A DNA stretch of 64,000 bases from Pseudomonas sp. B28(2017) (GTDB lineage Bacteria > Pseudomonadota > Gammaproteobacteria > Pseudomonadales > Pseudomonadaceae): NCBI RefSeq assembly GCF_002113025.1, contig NZ_NEJH01000010.1, positions 124,001 to 188,000 of the forward strand. The letters run 5' to 3'. Shown piece by piece: positions 47,992 through 62,190 of the stretch. How positions within the stretch are numbered: the stretch's first letter is position 1; every line of letters begins with the position of its first letter. The translations under genes and the position numbers were made by a program. The notes below the pieces were generated by a model. That model ran no database searches, was not told the DNA's origin, and saw only the letters and a program-made list of their open reading frames with translations.

Positions 47992-48627
47992 TTAACCGCG
48001 AGCCTTGGCTGCTGGACGTACAACCAAGTTGCCGCCAGTAGCGCCAGGAACAGCGCCCTTGACCAACAACAGATTGCGTTCAGCGTCCACGCGCACTACT
48101 TCGAGGGACTGTACGGTCACGCGCTCAGCGCCCATATGACCGGACATTTTCTTGCCCTTGAATACACGACCAGGAGTCTGGCACTGGCCGATAGAGCCTG
48201 GAACGCGGTGGGATACGGAGTTACCGTGGGTGTTATCTTGCCCGCGGAAGTTCCAACGCTTGATCGTACCCTGAAAGCCTTTACCCTTGGACTGACCGGT
48301 TACATCAACCAGTTGACCAGCGGCGAAGATTTCAGCATTGATCAGATCGCCAGCCTGGTATTCGCCTTCTTCAAGGCGGAACTCCATTACGGTGCGACCA
48401 GCGGCAACGTTCGCCTTGGCGAAGTGGCCAGCCTGAGCTGCTGTTACACGCGAAGCGCGACGCTCGCCGACAGTGACCTGCACTGCACGATAGCCATCGA
48501 TCTCTTCAGTTTTGAACTGGGTGACGCGATTCGGCTCGATCTCAATGACCGTGACCGGAATGGAGACACCTTCTTCGGTGAAAATACGGGTCATACCGCA
48601 TTTACGACCGACTACACCAATAGTCAT
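47992..48627 (-). CDS. rplC: 50S ribosomal protein L3
   Basis: L3 is an assembly initiator near the peptidyl transferase centre. The 211-residue protein starts MTIGVVGRKCGMTRIFTEEG. It has the central-extension segment SVSHRVPGSIGQCQTPGRVF, whose glutamine in GQ is the PrmB methylation site in relatives. The start at 48627 is set by homology; the frame runs 33 nt further up. It is 80 nt from rpsJ. Confidence 0.97.
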   Translation of the reverse strand: MTIGVVGRKCGMTRIFTEEGVSIPVTVIEIEPNRVTQFKTEEIDGYRAVQVTVGERRASRVTAAQAGHFAKANVAAGRTVMEFRLEEGEYQAGDLINAEIFAAGQLVDVTGQSKGKGFQGTIKRWNFRGQDNTHGNSVSHRVPGSIGQCQTPGRVFKGKKMSGHMGAERVTVQSLEVVRVDAERNLLLVKGAVPGATGGNLVVRPAAKARG

Positions 48628-48707
48628 GTTGTAAACCTCATGAGTGTACGGGGCTTTCACCCGCTATGGCCGCCCATTTCAGAGCGTTACACGACCAAGA
48701 CCGAGTC

Positions 48708-49019
48708 TTAGCCGAGGCTGATCTGCACTTCCACACCGGCCGCAAGATCAAGCTTCATAAGTGCATCAACGGTTTTATCCGTTGGCTGGACGATGTCCAG
48801 AACGCGCTTATGAGTACGGATCTCGTACTGGTCACGCGCGTCTTTGTTGACGTGCGGGGAGACCAGAACGGTGAACCGCTCTTTACGGGTAGGCAGTGGA
48901 ATTGGACCACGCACTTGAGCACCAGTACGTTTCGCGGTTTCCACGATTTCCTGGGTTGATTGGTCGATCAGGCGATGGTCGAAAGCCTTCAACCTGATAC
49001 GGATTTGCTGATTTTGCAT
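48708..49019 (-). CDS. rpsJ: 30S ribosomal protein S10
   Basis: S10 is a head protein of the small subunit and, as NusE, part of transcription antitermination complexes. The 103-residue protein starts [20 protein letters not shown] and has the signature [20 protein letters not shown]. It is the first gene of the S10 operon, with an excellent promoter 60-90 nt upstream and a small hairpin in the leader at 49050-49066. Confidence 0.98.
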
Positions 49020-49081
49020 TGGATTTCAGACTCCGGCTGCTATTCCCACCGGGCGCAATACGCCCGTTAAAAGGAGGCGCA

Positions 49082-49110
49082 ATTCTATAGACGCCCCACA
49101 TAGGTGTCAA
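49082..49110 (-). promoter_or_regulatory. sigma70 promoter of the S10 operon
   Basis: On the minus strand a perfect TTGACA (49105-49110) and TAGAAT (49082-49087) are separated by exactly 17 bp. The predicted start is near 49075, giving a leader of about 55 nt to rpsJ. The tuf terminator ends only a few bases upstream of the -35. Confidence 0.9.
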
Positions 49111-49114
49111 CCCA

Positions 49115-49147
49115 ATAAAAAAGCCCCCGCTGAGCGGGGGCTTTTTC
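49115..49147 (-). terminator. intrinsic terminator of the str operon (after tuf)
   Basis: A perfect 13-bp stem (AAAAAGCCCCCGC at 49118-49130 with GCGGGGGCTTTTT at 49134-49146) has a 3-nt loop. On the minus strand the T-run continues to 49117, about 31 nt after the tuf stop. Confidence 0.94.
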
Positions 49148-49177
49148 AAAGCATCGAAGCTATCTCAAAAGAGAAGC

Positions 49178-50371
49178 TTACTCGATGATTTTGGCTACGA
49201 CGCCAGCGCCGACGGTACGACCGCCTTCACGAATAGCGAAACGCAGACCGTCTTCCATCGCGATGGTTTTGATCAGGGTAACAGTCATCTGAATGTTGTC
49301 ACCTGGCATTACCATTTCAACGCCTTCTGGCAGCTCGCAGTTACCAGTCACGTCAGTAGTACGGAAGTAGAACTGTGGACGGTAGCCTTTGAAGAACGGA
49401 GTGTGACGACCGCCTTCTTCCTTGCTCAGAACGTAAACTTCTGCGGTGAACTTGGTGTGCGGCTTAACCGAACCAGGCTTAACCAGAACCTGACCACGCT
49501 CAACGTCATCACGCTTGGTACCACGCAGCAGAACGCCGCAGTTCTCGCCAGCACGACCTTCGTCCAGCAGCTTGCGGAACATCTCAACACCGGTGCAGGT
49601 GGTGGTGCTAGTGTCACGCAGACCAACGATTTCCAGTGGGTCTTGTACGCGAACGATACCGCGCTCGATACGGCCAGTTACAACAGTACCGCGACCAGAG
49701 ATCGAGAATACGTCTTCGATTGGCATCAGGAACGGCTTGTCGATAGCACGCTCTGGCTCTGGAATGTAGGTATCCAGAGTTTCTACCAGCTTCTTAACAG
49801 CGGTAGTACCCATTTCGTTGTCGTCTTTGCCTTCCAGCGCCATACGAGCGGAACCGATGATGATTGGAGTGTCATCACCTGGGAAGTCGTAAGTGCTCAG
49901 CAGGTCGCGCACTTCCATCTCTACCAGTTCCAGCAGCTCAGCGTCGTCTACCAGGTCAGCCTTGTTCAGGAAAACCACGATGTACGGAACGCCTACCTGA
50001 CGGGACAGCAGGATGTGCTCACGAGTTTGCGGCATCGGACCATCAGCGGCCGAGCAAACCAGGATCGCGCCGTCCATCTGGGCAGCACCAGTGATCATGT
50101 TCTTCACGTAGTCAGCGTGACCTGGGCAGTCAACGTGAGCGTAGTGACGAATGTTCGAGTTGTACTCGACGTGCGCGGTGTTAATGGTGATACCACGAGC
50201 TTTTTCTTCTGGCGCGCTGTCGATCTTGTCGAATTCAACGATTGCAGAACCGAAAACTTCGGAGCAAACGCGAGTCAGAGCAGCGGTCAGAGTGGTTTTA
50301 CCGTGGTCAACGTGACCGATGGTGCCAACGTTGACGTGCGGTAGGGAACGATCAAATTTTTCTTTAGCCAC
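49178..50371 (-). CDS. tuf: elongation factor Tu
   Basis: EF-Tu delivers aminoacyl-tRNA to the ribosome as a GTP complex. The 397-residue protein has the GTPase motifs GHVDHGKT (about residue 19), DCPGHADYVKNM and NKADLVDD. Domains 2 and 3 follow, with the C-terminal GGRTVGAGVVAKIIE. It is the last gene of the str operon, 30 nt after fusA. Pseudomonads often carry a second copy elsewhere; only one is in this window. Confidence 0.98.
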   Translation of the reverse strand: MAKEKFDRSLPHVNVGTIGHVDHGKTTLTAALTRVCSEVFGSAIVEFDKIDSAPEEKARGITINTAHVEYNSNIRHYAHVDCPGHADYVKNMITGAAQMDGAILVCSAADGPMPQTREHILLSRQVGVPYIVVFLNKADLVDDAELLELVEMEVRDLLSTYDFPGDDTPIIIGSARMALEGKDDNEMGTTAVKKLVETLDTYIPEPERAIDKPFLMPIEDVFSISGRGTVVTGRIERGIVRVQDPLEIVGLRDTSTTTCTGVEMFRKLLDEGRAGENCGVLLRGTKRDDVERGQVLVKPGSVKPHTKFTAEVYVLSKEEGGRHTPFFKGYRPQFYFRTTDVTGNCELPEGVEMVMPGDNIQMTVTLIKTIAMEDGLRFAIREGGRTVGAGVVAKIIE

Positions 50372-50401
50372 GACAATTAACTCCTTGCCTAAAGGACTGA
50401 A

Positions 50402-52507
50402 TCAGCCTTGTTTTTTGGTTACAGTTTCGACGATGTGCGACGGAGCTGTTTCGTATTTTTTGAATTCCATAGAGTAGCTTGCGCGACCCTGGGACATGGA
50501 ACGAACGTCGGTCGCATAACCGAACATCTCACCCAGCGGAACCTCGGCACGAATCACCTTGCCGGACACCGTGTCTTCCATACCCTGGATCATGCCACGA
50601 CGACGGTTAAGGTCGCCCATCACATCACCCATATAGTCTTCAGGCGTAACAACCTCTACCGCCATGATCGGCTCGAGCAACTCACCACCGCCCTTCTGGG
50701 CCAGTTGCTTGGTCGCCATGGAAGCAGCCACCTTAAACGCCATCTCGTTGGAGTCGACGTCGTGGTAAGAACCATCAAACACGGTAGCCTTCAGGCCGAT
50801 CAGCGGATAGCCGGCAACAACGCCGTTCTTCATCTGCTCTTCGATGCCCTTCTGGATCGCCGGGATGTATTCCTTAGGAACCACACCACCCACCACTTCG
50901 TTCAAGAATTGCAGACCTTCCTGACCTTCGTCAGCAGGCGCAAAACGAATCCAGCAATGACCGAACTGGCCACGACCACCGGACTGACGAACGAACTTGC
51001 CTTCGATTTCGCAGCTCTTCGTGATGCGCTCACGATAGGAAACCTGAGGCTTACCGATGTTGGCTTCGACGTTGAACTCACGGCGCATCCGGTCAACCAG
51101 GATGTCCAGGTGCAGCTCGCCCATGCCGGAGATGATCGTTTGACCAGTCTCTTCATCAGTCTTGACGCGGAAAGAAGGGTCTTCCTGAGCAAGCTTGCCC
51201 AGAGCGATACCCATTTTTTCCTGGTCATCCTTGGTCTTAGGCTCTACGGCAACCGAAATAACCGGCTCCGGGAAGTCCATGCGAACCAGGATGATTGGCT
51301 TGTCGGCGTTGCACAAAGTCTCGCCAGTAGTGACGTCCTTCATGCCGATCAAGGCCGCGATGTCACCAGCGCGAACTTCCTTGATCTCTTCACGGGCGTT
51401 TGCGTGCATTTGCACCATACGACCCACGCGCTCTTTCTTGCCTTTAACCGAGTTGATCACACCGTCACCGGAGTTCAGCACACCCGAATAAACGCGAACA
51501 AAGGTCAAGGTACCCACGAATGGGTCGGTAGCGATCTTGAATGCCAGAGCCGCGAAAGGCTCCTCGTCACTTGCATGACGCTCCATTTCCTCTTCCTCGT
51601 TATCCGGGTTGGAACCCTTGATAGCAGGAATGTCGGTTGGAGCAGGCAAGAAGTCGATAACGGCGTCGAGAACCAGGGGAACACCCTTGTTCTTGAAGGA
51701 AGAACCGCAAACAGCCAGAACGATTTCACCGGCGATAGTACGCTGACGCAAAGCAGCCTTGATCTCTGCGATCGAAAGCTCTTCACCTTCCAGGTACTTG
51801 TTCATCAGCTCTTCGCTGGCTTCGGCCGCAGCCTCAACCATGTTGCTGCGCCACTCGGTGGCCAGCTCGAGCATGTCCGCAGGGATCTCCTTGCGAACAG
51901 GAACCATACCCTTGTCAGAGTCGTTCCAGTAAACAGCCTGCATGTTGATCAGGTCGATCTGGCCCTGGAAGTTGTCTTCCGAACCGATAGCCAGCTGGAT
52001 CGGCACCGGAGTGTGACCCAGACGCTGCTTGATCTGACCGATAACGCGCAGGAAGTTGGCGCCAGCACGGTCCATCTTGTTTACATAAACAAGACGTGGA
52101 ACGCCGTACTTGTTGGCTTGACGCCATACGGTTTCCGACTGAGGCTCAACACCCGAAGTACCACAGAACACAACGACAGCGCCGTCGAGTACGCGCAGGG
52201 AACGCTCAACTTCAATAGTGAAGTCTACGTGACCCGGGGTATCGATGACGTTGAAACGGTGCTCATGCGGGTACTGCTTCTCGGAACCTTTCCAGAAGGC
52301 GGTGATAGCAGCAGAAGTAATGGTAATACCACGCTCCTGCTCCTGCACCATCCAGTCTGTGGTCGCGGCGCCGTCATGCACCTCGCCCATTTTGTGACTT
52401 TTGCCGGTGTAAAAAAGGACGCGCTCGGTGGTGGTGGTTTTACCAGCATCCACGTGGGCGACGATACCGATGTTACGATAACGGCTAATCGGAGTAGTAC
52501 GAGCCAT
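50402..52507 (-). CDS. fusA: elongation factor G
   Basis: EF-G is the translocase GTPase of elongation and also acts in ribosome recycling. The 701-residue protein has G1 AHVDAGKTTTTERVLFYTG, G3 DTPGHVDFTIEV and G4 NKMDRAGAN. Domains II-V follow, including the domain IV segment YRERITKSCEIEGKFVRQSG. It matches the ribosomal fusA of Pseudomonas (fusA1) by position. It is 30 nt from both rpsG and tuf. Confidence 0.98.
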   Translation of the reverse strand: MARTTPISRYRNIGIVAHVDAGKTTTTERVLFYTGKSHKMGEVHDGAATTDWMVQEQERGITITSAAITAFWKGSEKQYPHEHRFNVIDTPGHVDFTIEVERSLRVLDGAVVVFCGTSGVEPQSETVWRQANKYGVPRLVYVNKMDRAGANFLRVIGQIKQRLGHTPVPIQLAIGSEDNFQGQIDLINMQAVYWNDSDKGMVPVRKEIPADMLELATEWRSNMVEAAAEASEELMNKYLEGEELSIAEIKAALRQRTIAGEIVLAVCGSSFKNKGVPLVLDAVIDFLPAPTDIPAIKGSNPDNEEEEMERHASDEEPFAALAFKIATDPFVGTLTFVRVYSGVLNSGDGVINSVKGKKERVGRMVQMHANAREEIKEVRAGDIAALIGMKDVTTGETLCNADKPIILVRMDFPEPVISVAVEPKTKDDQEKMGIALGKLAQEDPSFRVKTDEETGQTIISGMGELHLDILVDRMRREFNVEANIGKPQVSYRERITKSCEIEGKFVRQSGGRGQFGHCWIRFAPADEGQEGLQFLNEVVGGVVPKEYIPAIQKGIEEQMKNGVVAGYPLIGLKATVFDGSYHDVDSNEMAFKVAASMATKQLAQKGGGELLEPIMAVEVVTPEDYMGDVMGDLNRRRGMIQGMEDTVSGKVIRAEVPLGEMFGYATDVRSMSQGRASYSMEFKKYETAPSHIVETVTKKQG

Positions 52508-52537
52508 AAAGCCCTCGCAAAATTAGTGAAGCTAAAA

Positions 52538-53011
52538 TTAGAAGCGGTAGTGCGAGAAAGCCTTGTTAGCCTCGGCCATACGGTGCACGTCTTCACGCTT
52601 CTTAACAGCAGCACCCTTACCTTCAGCAGCATCCAGCAACTCGCCAGCCAAGCGCAGAGCCATGGACTTTTCGCCACGCTTACGGGCGAAGTCTACCAGC
52701 CAGCGCATTGCCAGAGCGTTACGACGGGAAGGACGAACCTCGACCGGAACCTGGTAAGTAGCACCACCAACGCGGCGCGACTTCACTTCGACCAGCGGAG
52801 CGATGGCGTCGAGTGCTTTTTCGAAGAGTTCCAGGGGATCGGTTCCGGTCTTACGAGCCGCAACGGTTTCCAGGGCACCATAAACGATACGCTCGGCAAC
52901 GGCTTTCTTGCCGCTTTCCATAACGTGGTTCATGAATTTGGCGAGGATTTGGCTTCCGTATTTCGGATCGTCCAGAATCTCACGCTTTGCTGCTACGCGA
53001 CGTCTTGGCAT
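52538..53011 (-). CDS. rpsG: 30S ribosomal protein S7
   Basis: S7 nucleates the 3' domain of 16S rRNA and lines the E site; in E. coli it represses the str operon from the rpsL-rpsG gap. The 157-residue protein begins MPRRRVAAKREILDDPKYGS and carries GGATYQVPVEVRPSRRNALA. The rpsL-rpsG gap is 109 nt, long enough for a comparable RNA target. Confidence 0.98.
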   Translation of the reverse strand: MPRRRVAAKREILDDPKYGSQILAKFMNHVMESGKKAVAERIVYGALETVAARKTGTDPLELFEKALDAIAPLVEVKSRRVGGATYQVPVEVRPSRRNALAMRWLVDFARKRGEKSMALRLAGELLDAAEGKGAAVKKREDVHRMAEANKAFSHYRF

Positions 53012-53120
53012 TGATAAGCCCTCAAACGGTCTTCAGGTTAGTTCGGAACAGATCTCGAGAGATACGTGCCCGACCTTACTCTTATCGACTCAATAAAATA
53101 GATAACTGCAGAGCGACCGA

Positions 53121-53492
53121 TTACTTCGGACGCTTGGTACCGTACTTCGAACGACCCTGGTTACGGCCTTTAACGCCGGAAGTATCCAAGGAGCCGCGAA
53201 CGGTGTGGTAACGAACACCCGGCAAGTCTTTTACACGACCGCCGCGGATCAGCACCACGCTGTGCTCTTGCAGGTTGTGGCCTTCACCACCGATGTACGA
53301 GGAAACCTCGAAACCGTTGGTCAGACGCACACGGCATACTTTACGCAATGCCGAGTTAGGTTTTTTCGGCGTGGTGGTGTACACACGGGTGCACACGCCA
53401 CGGCGTTGCGGGCAGTTCTGCAGCGCAGGCACGTCGGATTTCTCGACGATACGCTTACGCGGCTGACGTACCAGCTGGTTGATAGTTGCCAT
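53121..53492 (-). CDS. rpsL: 30S ribosomal protein S12
   Basis: S12 controls decoding accuracy. The 123-residue protein starts [20 protein letters not shown]. It has the loops [11 protein letters not shown] (K43 present) and [12 protein letters not shown] (K88 present), so the common streptomycin-resistance positions are wild type. It is the first gene of the str operon, with its own promoter and a leader of about 85 nt. Confidence 0.98.
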
Positions 53493-53583
53493 CTACTAGC
53501 TCCACTGTTGTCTTGCGACGCTATTGTCTTGCAAGAAAAGCAAAATGGCAGGAACGAATCCCCGCCAAATTTAGGGGTACAAG
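53493..53583 (-). promoter_or_regulatory. rpsL leader RNA, possible structured element
   Basis: The region between the predicted start site (~53577) and rpsL contains a CCCC/GGGG stem around 53562-53577 and a repeated CAAGACAA. A Pseudomonas rpsL leader family (rpsL_psuedo) is described in Rfam; membership here is only suspected. Confidence 0.4.
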
Positions 53584-53612
53584 AGTCTAAAGAGGATCTT
53601 GCCCCCAGTCAA
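53584..53612 (-). promoter_or_regulatory. sigma70 promoter of the str operon (rpsL-tuf)
   Basis: On the minus strand TTGACT (53607-53612) and TAGACT (53584-53589) are separated by exactly 17 bp. The -35 lies in the loop of a small CTTGCC/GGCAAG stem (53598-53618). No strong rpoC terminator is visible in the remaining ~95 nt. Confidence 0.78.
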
Positions 53613-53708
53613 GGCAAGGCCCCGCCCTCCCCGCTCATCCAACCTCGACAAACTGTCTCGATTCGATGAACGGAGCGACCAGGGCCTTACGCTCATTTAC
53701 CGCAGAAC

Positions 53709-56700
53709 TCAGTTACCGCTCAAGTTCAGCGCTTCGGTCAGTGCAGCTTCCACTTCACTGGCGCTTACGCGCAACGGTTTGTCTGCATCACGGCGACGCT
53801 TACGCTCGCTGTGATAAGCCAGACCGGTACCAGCCGGGATCAGACGACCCACGACCACGTTTTCTTTCAGGCCGCGCAGGTAGTCGCGCTTGCCGGTTAC
53901 TGCCGCTTCGGTCAGTACACGAGTGGTTTCCTGGAAGGAAGCAGCCGAGATGAACGATTCGGTGGACAACGACGCCTTGGTGATACCCAGCAGAACGCGG
54001 GTGAATTTGGCGACAAACTTGTCTTCCGCGTTCAGGCGCTCGTTCTCTACCAGTACGTGAGTCAGTTCCATCTGGTCGCCCTTGATGAAGCTGGAATCGC
54101 CAGACTCGGAGATCTCAACTTTACGCAGCATCTGACGCAGGATGGTCTCGATGTGCTTATCGTTGATCTTCACGCCTTGCAGACGGTAAACGTCCTGGAT
54201 CTCGTTAACGATGTACTTGGCCAGCGCACTCACACCCAGCAGACGCAGGATGTCGTGTGGATCGCTTGGACCGTCAGAGATAACTTCGCCACGGTTCACT
54301 TGTTCGCCTTCGAAGACGTTCAGGTGGCGCCACTTCGGAATCAGCTCTTCGTACGGGTCGCTACCGTCGTTCGGAGTGATCACCAGACGGCGCTTGCCCT
54401 TGGTCTCTTTACCGAACGCAATCGTACCGCTGACTTCAGCCAGAATCGAAGCCTCTTTCGGACGACGAGCTTCAAACAAGTCGGCAACCCGCGGCAGACC
54501 ACCGGTGATGTCACGAGTCTTCGAAGTCTCTTGCGGAATACGAGCGATAACATCACCGATCGCGATTTTCGCACCGTCCGCCACACCGACCAGGGCGTTG
54601 GCTGGCAGGAAGTACTGAGCGATAACGTCAGTGCCTGGCAGCAACAGATCCTTGCCGTTGTCGTCGACCATCTTCACGGCAGGACGGATGTCCTTGCCAG
54701 CAGCTGGACGATCTTTAGGATCAAGAACTTCAATGTTGGTCATACCGGTCAATTCGTCAGTCTGACGCTTGATCGTGATGCCTTCTTCCATGCCCACGTA
54801 GGTCACGTTACCTTTCATTTCGGTAACGATCGGGTGAGTGTGCGGATCCCACTTGGCCACGATTGCGCCAGCGTCGACCTTGTCACCCTCTTTAACCGAA
54901 ATCACGGCACCGTACGGCAGCTTGTAGCGCTCACGCTCACGACCGAAGTCATCAGCGATTGCCAGCTCACCGGAACGGGACACAGCAACCAGGTGCCCAT
55001 CCACTCGCTCCACGTGCTTCAAATTGTGCAGACGAACGGTACCGCCATTCTTGACCTGTACGCTGTCGGCTGCGGAGGTCCGGCTTGCCGCACCACCGAT
55101 GTGGAACGTACGCATTGTCAGCTGGGTACCCGGCTCACCGATGGACTGAGCAGCGATGACGCCGACAGATTCACCGATGTTCACCTGGTGACCACGAGCC
55201 AGATCGCGGCCGTAGCACTTGGCGCAAATGCCATAGCGCGTTTCGCAGCTGATCGGCGAACGAACGACCACTTCGTCGATGCTGTTCAGCTCAATGAACT
55301 CGACCCACTTCTCGTCGACCAGGGTGCCAGCAGGAACGATGACGTCCTCGGTACCTGGCTTGAATACGTCACGGGCAATGACACGACCCAATACGCGCTC
55401 ACCCAACGGCTCGACAACGTCACCGCCTTCAATATGCGGAGTCATTACCAGGCCTTGCTCGGTGCCGCAATCGATTTCGGTTACAACCAGATCCTGCGCC
55501 ACGTCTACCAGACGACGAGTCAGGTAACCGGAGTTCGCCGTTTTCAACGCGGTATCCGCCAGACCTTTACGAGCACCGTGAGTGGAGATGAAGTACTGAA
55601 GTACGCTCAAACCTTCACGGAAGTTCGCAGTAATCGGCGTTTCGATGATGGAGCCGTCCGGCTTGGCCATCAGGCCACGCATACCGGCGAGCTGACGGAT
55701 CTGCGCAGCAGAACCCCGCGCACCCGAGTCGGCCATCATGTACATCGAGTTGAAGGACTCCTGGTCGACTTCGACACCATGACGGTCGATGACTTTCTCT
55801 TTCGAGAGGTTGGCCATCATCGCCTTGGAAACTTCGTCGTTCGCCTTGGACCAAAGGTCGATCACTTTGTTGTACTTCTCGCCTTGGGTTACCAGGCCGG
55901 AGGCGTACTGACTTTCGATCTCTTTCACTTCGTCGGTAGCAGTACCGATGATGCGTGCTTTTTCATCCGGGATAACGAAGTCGTTAACACCGATGGAAAC
56001 GCCGGAAATGGTCGAGTAGGCAAAACCGGTGTACATCAACTGGTCAGCGAAGATCACGGTCTCTTTCAGACCGACCACGCGGTAGCACTGGTTGATCAGT
56101 TTGGAGATGGCCTTTTTCTTCATCGGCAGGTTGACGACGTCGAAGGACAGGCCTTTTGGCACAACCTGGAACAACAGCGCACGGCCGACAGTGGTGTCGA
56201 CGATACGAGTGTTGGTCACGCTGCCGCCATCACGGTCATTCACGGTTTCGTTGATCCGCACCTTGACCTTGGCGTGCAGTGCGGCTTCGCCAGCACGGAA
56301 CACACGGTCAACTTCCTGCAGATCCGCGAACACACGACCTTCGCCCTTGGCGTTGATCGCTTCACGAGTCATGTAGTACAGACCCAATACAACGTCCTGC
56401 GAAGGAACGATGATTGGCTCACCGTTGGCTGGCGACAGAATGTTGTTGGTCGACATCATCAACGCACGCGCTTCGAGCTGGGCTTCCAGTGTCAGCGGTA
56501 CGTGCACGGCCATTTGGTCGCCGTCGAAGTCGGCGTTGTACGCAGCACAGACCAGAGGGTGCAGCTGGATAGCCTTGCCTTCGATCAGCACTGGTTCAAA
56601 CGCCTGGATACCCAGACGGTGAAGGGTCGGTGCACGGTTGAGAAGAACCGGGTGTTCGCGAATAACCTCAGCAAGAACGTCCCAAACTTCCGGCAGCTCG

Positions 56701-57908
56701 CGCTCGACCATTTTCTTGGCCGCTTTGATGGTGGTCGCCAGACCACGCATTTCCAGCTTGCCGAAAATGAACGGTTTGAACAGCTCGAGAGCCATCTTCT
56801 TCGGCAGACCGCACTGGTGCAGACGCAGGGTCGGACCTACGGTAATTACCGAACGGCCGGAGTAGTCAACACGCTTACCGAGCAAGTTCTGACGGAAACG
56901 ACCCTGCTTACCCTTGATCATGTCAGCCAGGGATTTCAGAGGACGCTTGTTGGAACCAGTGATAGCACGGCCACGACGACCGTTGTCGAGCAGTGCGTCA
57001 ACGGCTTCCTGCAGCATACGCTTTTCGTTGCGCACGATGATGTCCGGAGCGGACAGATCCAGCAGGCGCTTCAAACGATTGTTACGGTTGATCACTCGAC
57101 GATACAGATCGTTGAGGTCGGAAGTCGCGAAGCGACCGCCATCCAGCGGGACCAGTGGACGCAGATCTGGCGGCAGAACCGGCAGAACGGTCAGCACCAT
57201 CCACTCTGGCAGGTTGCCGGAACCCTGGAAGGCTTCCATCAACTTCAGACGCTTGGACAGCTTCTTGATCTTGGTTTCGGAGTTGGTTTGCGGAATCTCT
57301 TCACGCAGACGGCCAATCTCGTGCTCCAGGTCGATAGCGTGCAGCAGTTCACGGACAGCTTCGGCACCCATGCGGGCATCGAAATCGTCGCCGAACTCTT
57401 CCAGCGCTTCGAAGTACTGCTCGTCGTTCAGCAGCTGTCCTTTTTCAAGGGTGGTCATGCCTGGATCGATCACGACGTAGCTCTCGAAGTAGAGAACGCG
57501 TTCGATATCACGCAGGGTCATGTCCATCAGCAAGCCGATACGGGACGGCAGCGACTTCAGGAACCAGATATGAGCAACCGGCGAGGCCAGTTCGATGTGC
57601 GCCATGCGCTCACGACGAACTTTTGCCAGCGCGACTTCAACGCCGCACTTCTCGCAGATCACACCGCGATGCTTCAAGCGCTTGTACTTACCGCACAGGC
57701 ACTCGTAATCCTTTACCGGGCCAAAGATCTTGGCGCAGAACAGACCGTCACGCTCAGGCTTGAACGTACGGTAGTTGATGGTTTCCGGCTTTTTAACTTC
57801 ACCGAACGACCACGAGCGGATCATCTCAGGCGAGGCCAATCCGATACGGATGGCGTCGAACTCTTCGACTTGACCCTGGTTTTTCAGCAAATTCAGTAGG
57901 TCTTTCAA
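53709..57908 (-). CDS. rpoC: RNA polymerase beta' subunit
   Basis: Beta' carries the catalytic magnesium and the DNA clamp of RNA polymerase. The 1399-residue protein has the N-terminal zinc ribbon (CLCGKYKRLKHRGVICEKCG), the lid/rudder region and the catalytic YNADFDGDQMAVHVP (three aspartates). Further features are the bridge helix and trigger loop (GEPGTQLTMRTFHIGGAASR) and the second zinc site CETRYGICAKCYGRDLARG. It follows rpoB by 64 nt. Confidence 0.99.
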   Translation of the reverse strand: MKDLLNLLKNQGQVEEFDAIRIGLASPEMIRSWSFGEVKKPETINYRTFKPERDGLFCAKIFGPVKDYECLCGKYKRLKHRGVICEKCGVEVALAKVRRERMAHIELASPVAHIWFLKSLPSRIGLLMDMTLRDIERVLYFESYVVIDPGMTTLEKGQLLNDEQYFEALEEFGDDFDARMGAEAVRELLHAIDLEHEIGRLREEIPQTNSETKIKKLSKRLKLMEAFQGSGNLPEWMVLTVLPVLPPDLRPLVPLDGGRFATSDLNDLYRRVINRNNRLKRLLDLSAPDIIVRNEKRMLQEAVDALLDNGRRGRAITGSNKRPLKSLADMIKGKQGRFRQNLLGKRVDYSGRSVITVGPTLRLHQCGLPKKMALELFKPFIFGKLEMRGLATTIKAAKKMVERELPEVWDVLAEVIREHPVLLNRAPTLHRLGIQAFEPVLIEGKAIQLHPLVCAAYNADFDGDQMAVHVPLTLEAQLEARALMMSTNNILSPANGEPIIVPSQDVVLGLYYMTREAINAKGEGRVFADLQEVDRVFRAGEAALHAKVKVRINETVNDRDGGSVTNTRIVDTTVGRALLFQVVPKGLSFDVVNLPMKKKAISKLINQCYRVVGLKETVIFADQLMYTGFAYSTISGVSIGVNDFVIPDEKARIIGTATDEVKEIESQYASGLVTQGEKYNKVIDLWSKANDEVSKAMMANLSKEKVIDRHGVEVDQESFNSMYMMADSGARGSAAQIRQLAGMRGLMAKPDGSIIETPITANFREGLSVLQYFISTHGARKGLADTALKTANSGYLTRRLVDVAQDLVVTEIDCGTEQGLVMTPHIEGGDVVEPLGERVLGRVIARDVFKPGTEDVIVPAGTLVDEKWVEFIELNSIDEVVVRSPISCETRYGICAKCYGRDLARGHQVNIGESVGVIAAQSIGEPGTQLTMRTFHIGGAASRTSAADSVQVKNGGTVRLHNLKHVERVDGHLVAVSRSGELAIADDFGRERERYKLPYGAVISVKEGDKVDAGAIVAKWDPHTHPIVTEMKGNVTYVGMEEGITIKRQTDELTGMTNIEVLDPKDRPAAGKDIRPAVKMVDDNGKDLLLPGTDVIAQYFLPANALVGVADGAKIAIGDVIARIPQETSKTRDITGGLPRVADLFEARRPKEASILAEVSGTIAFGKETKGKRRLVITPNDGSDPYEELIPKWRHLNVFEGEQVNRGEVISDGPSDPHDILRLLGVSALAKYIVNEIQDVYRLQGVKINDKHIETILRQMLRKVEISESGDSSFIKGDQMELTHVLVENERLNAEDKFVAKFTRVLLGITKASLSTESFISAASFQETTRVLTEAAVTGKRDYLRGLKENVVVGRLIPAGTGLAYHSERKRRRDADKPLRVSASEVEAALTEALNLSGN

Positions 57909-57972
57909 GGCCTTTCCTCCTGGCGGAGCAGAGAGCGGGCAATCCTGCCCCGCTCTCGATTCGCGTCACGTG

Positions 57973-62046
<4,074 letters not shown>

Positions 62047-62155
62047 CAGCGTTCCCCAGCTTGGTCACCTGCTTGTTTGGCCCCTCCCGACGGGAGCAGC
62101 CAGAAAATCGTGCAAACCCCATGGTTTGCGCCACCGCATCGGGTGGTTACAGCAC

Positions 62156-62185
62156 GTTATCGGCACCGACCCAGTCGGCTGCCAA
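62156..62185 (-). promoter_or_regulatory. possible weak rpoB promoter
   Basis: On the minus strand TTGGCA (62180-62185) and GATAAC (62156-62161) are separated by 18 bp, 7 nt downstream of the rplL-rpoB terminator T-run. The -10 is a 4/6 match, so this is tentative. Confidence 0.3.
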
Positions 62186-62190
62186 TAACG

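Noticed and set aside
50408..53014. An 868-codon plus-strand frame across fusA and rpsG
   Set aside because: Antisense to two highly conserved genes; composition of a shadow frame.
53811..57899. A 1362-codon open frame on the plus strand opposite rpoC
   Set aside because: It is the exact antisense of rpoC, a product of strong codon bias; no family-like sequence or ribosome site.
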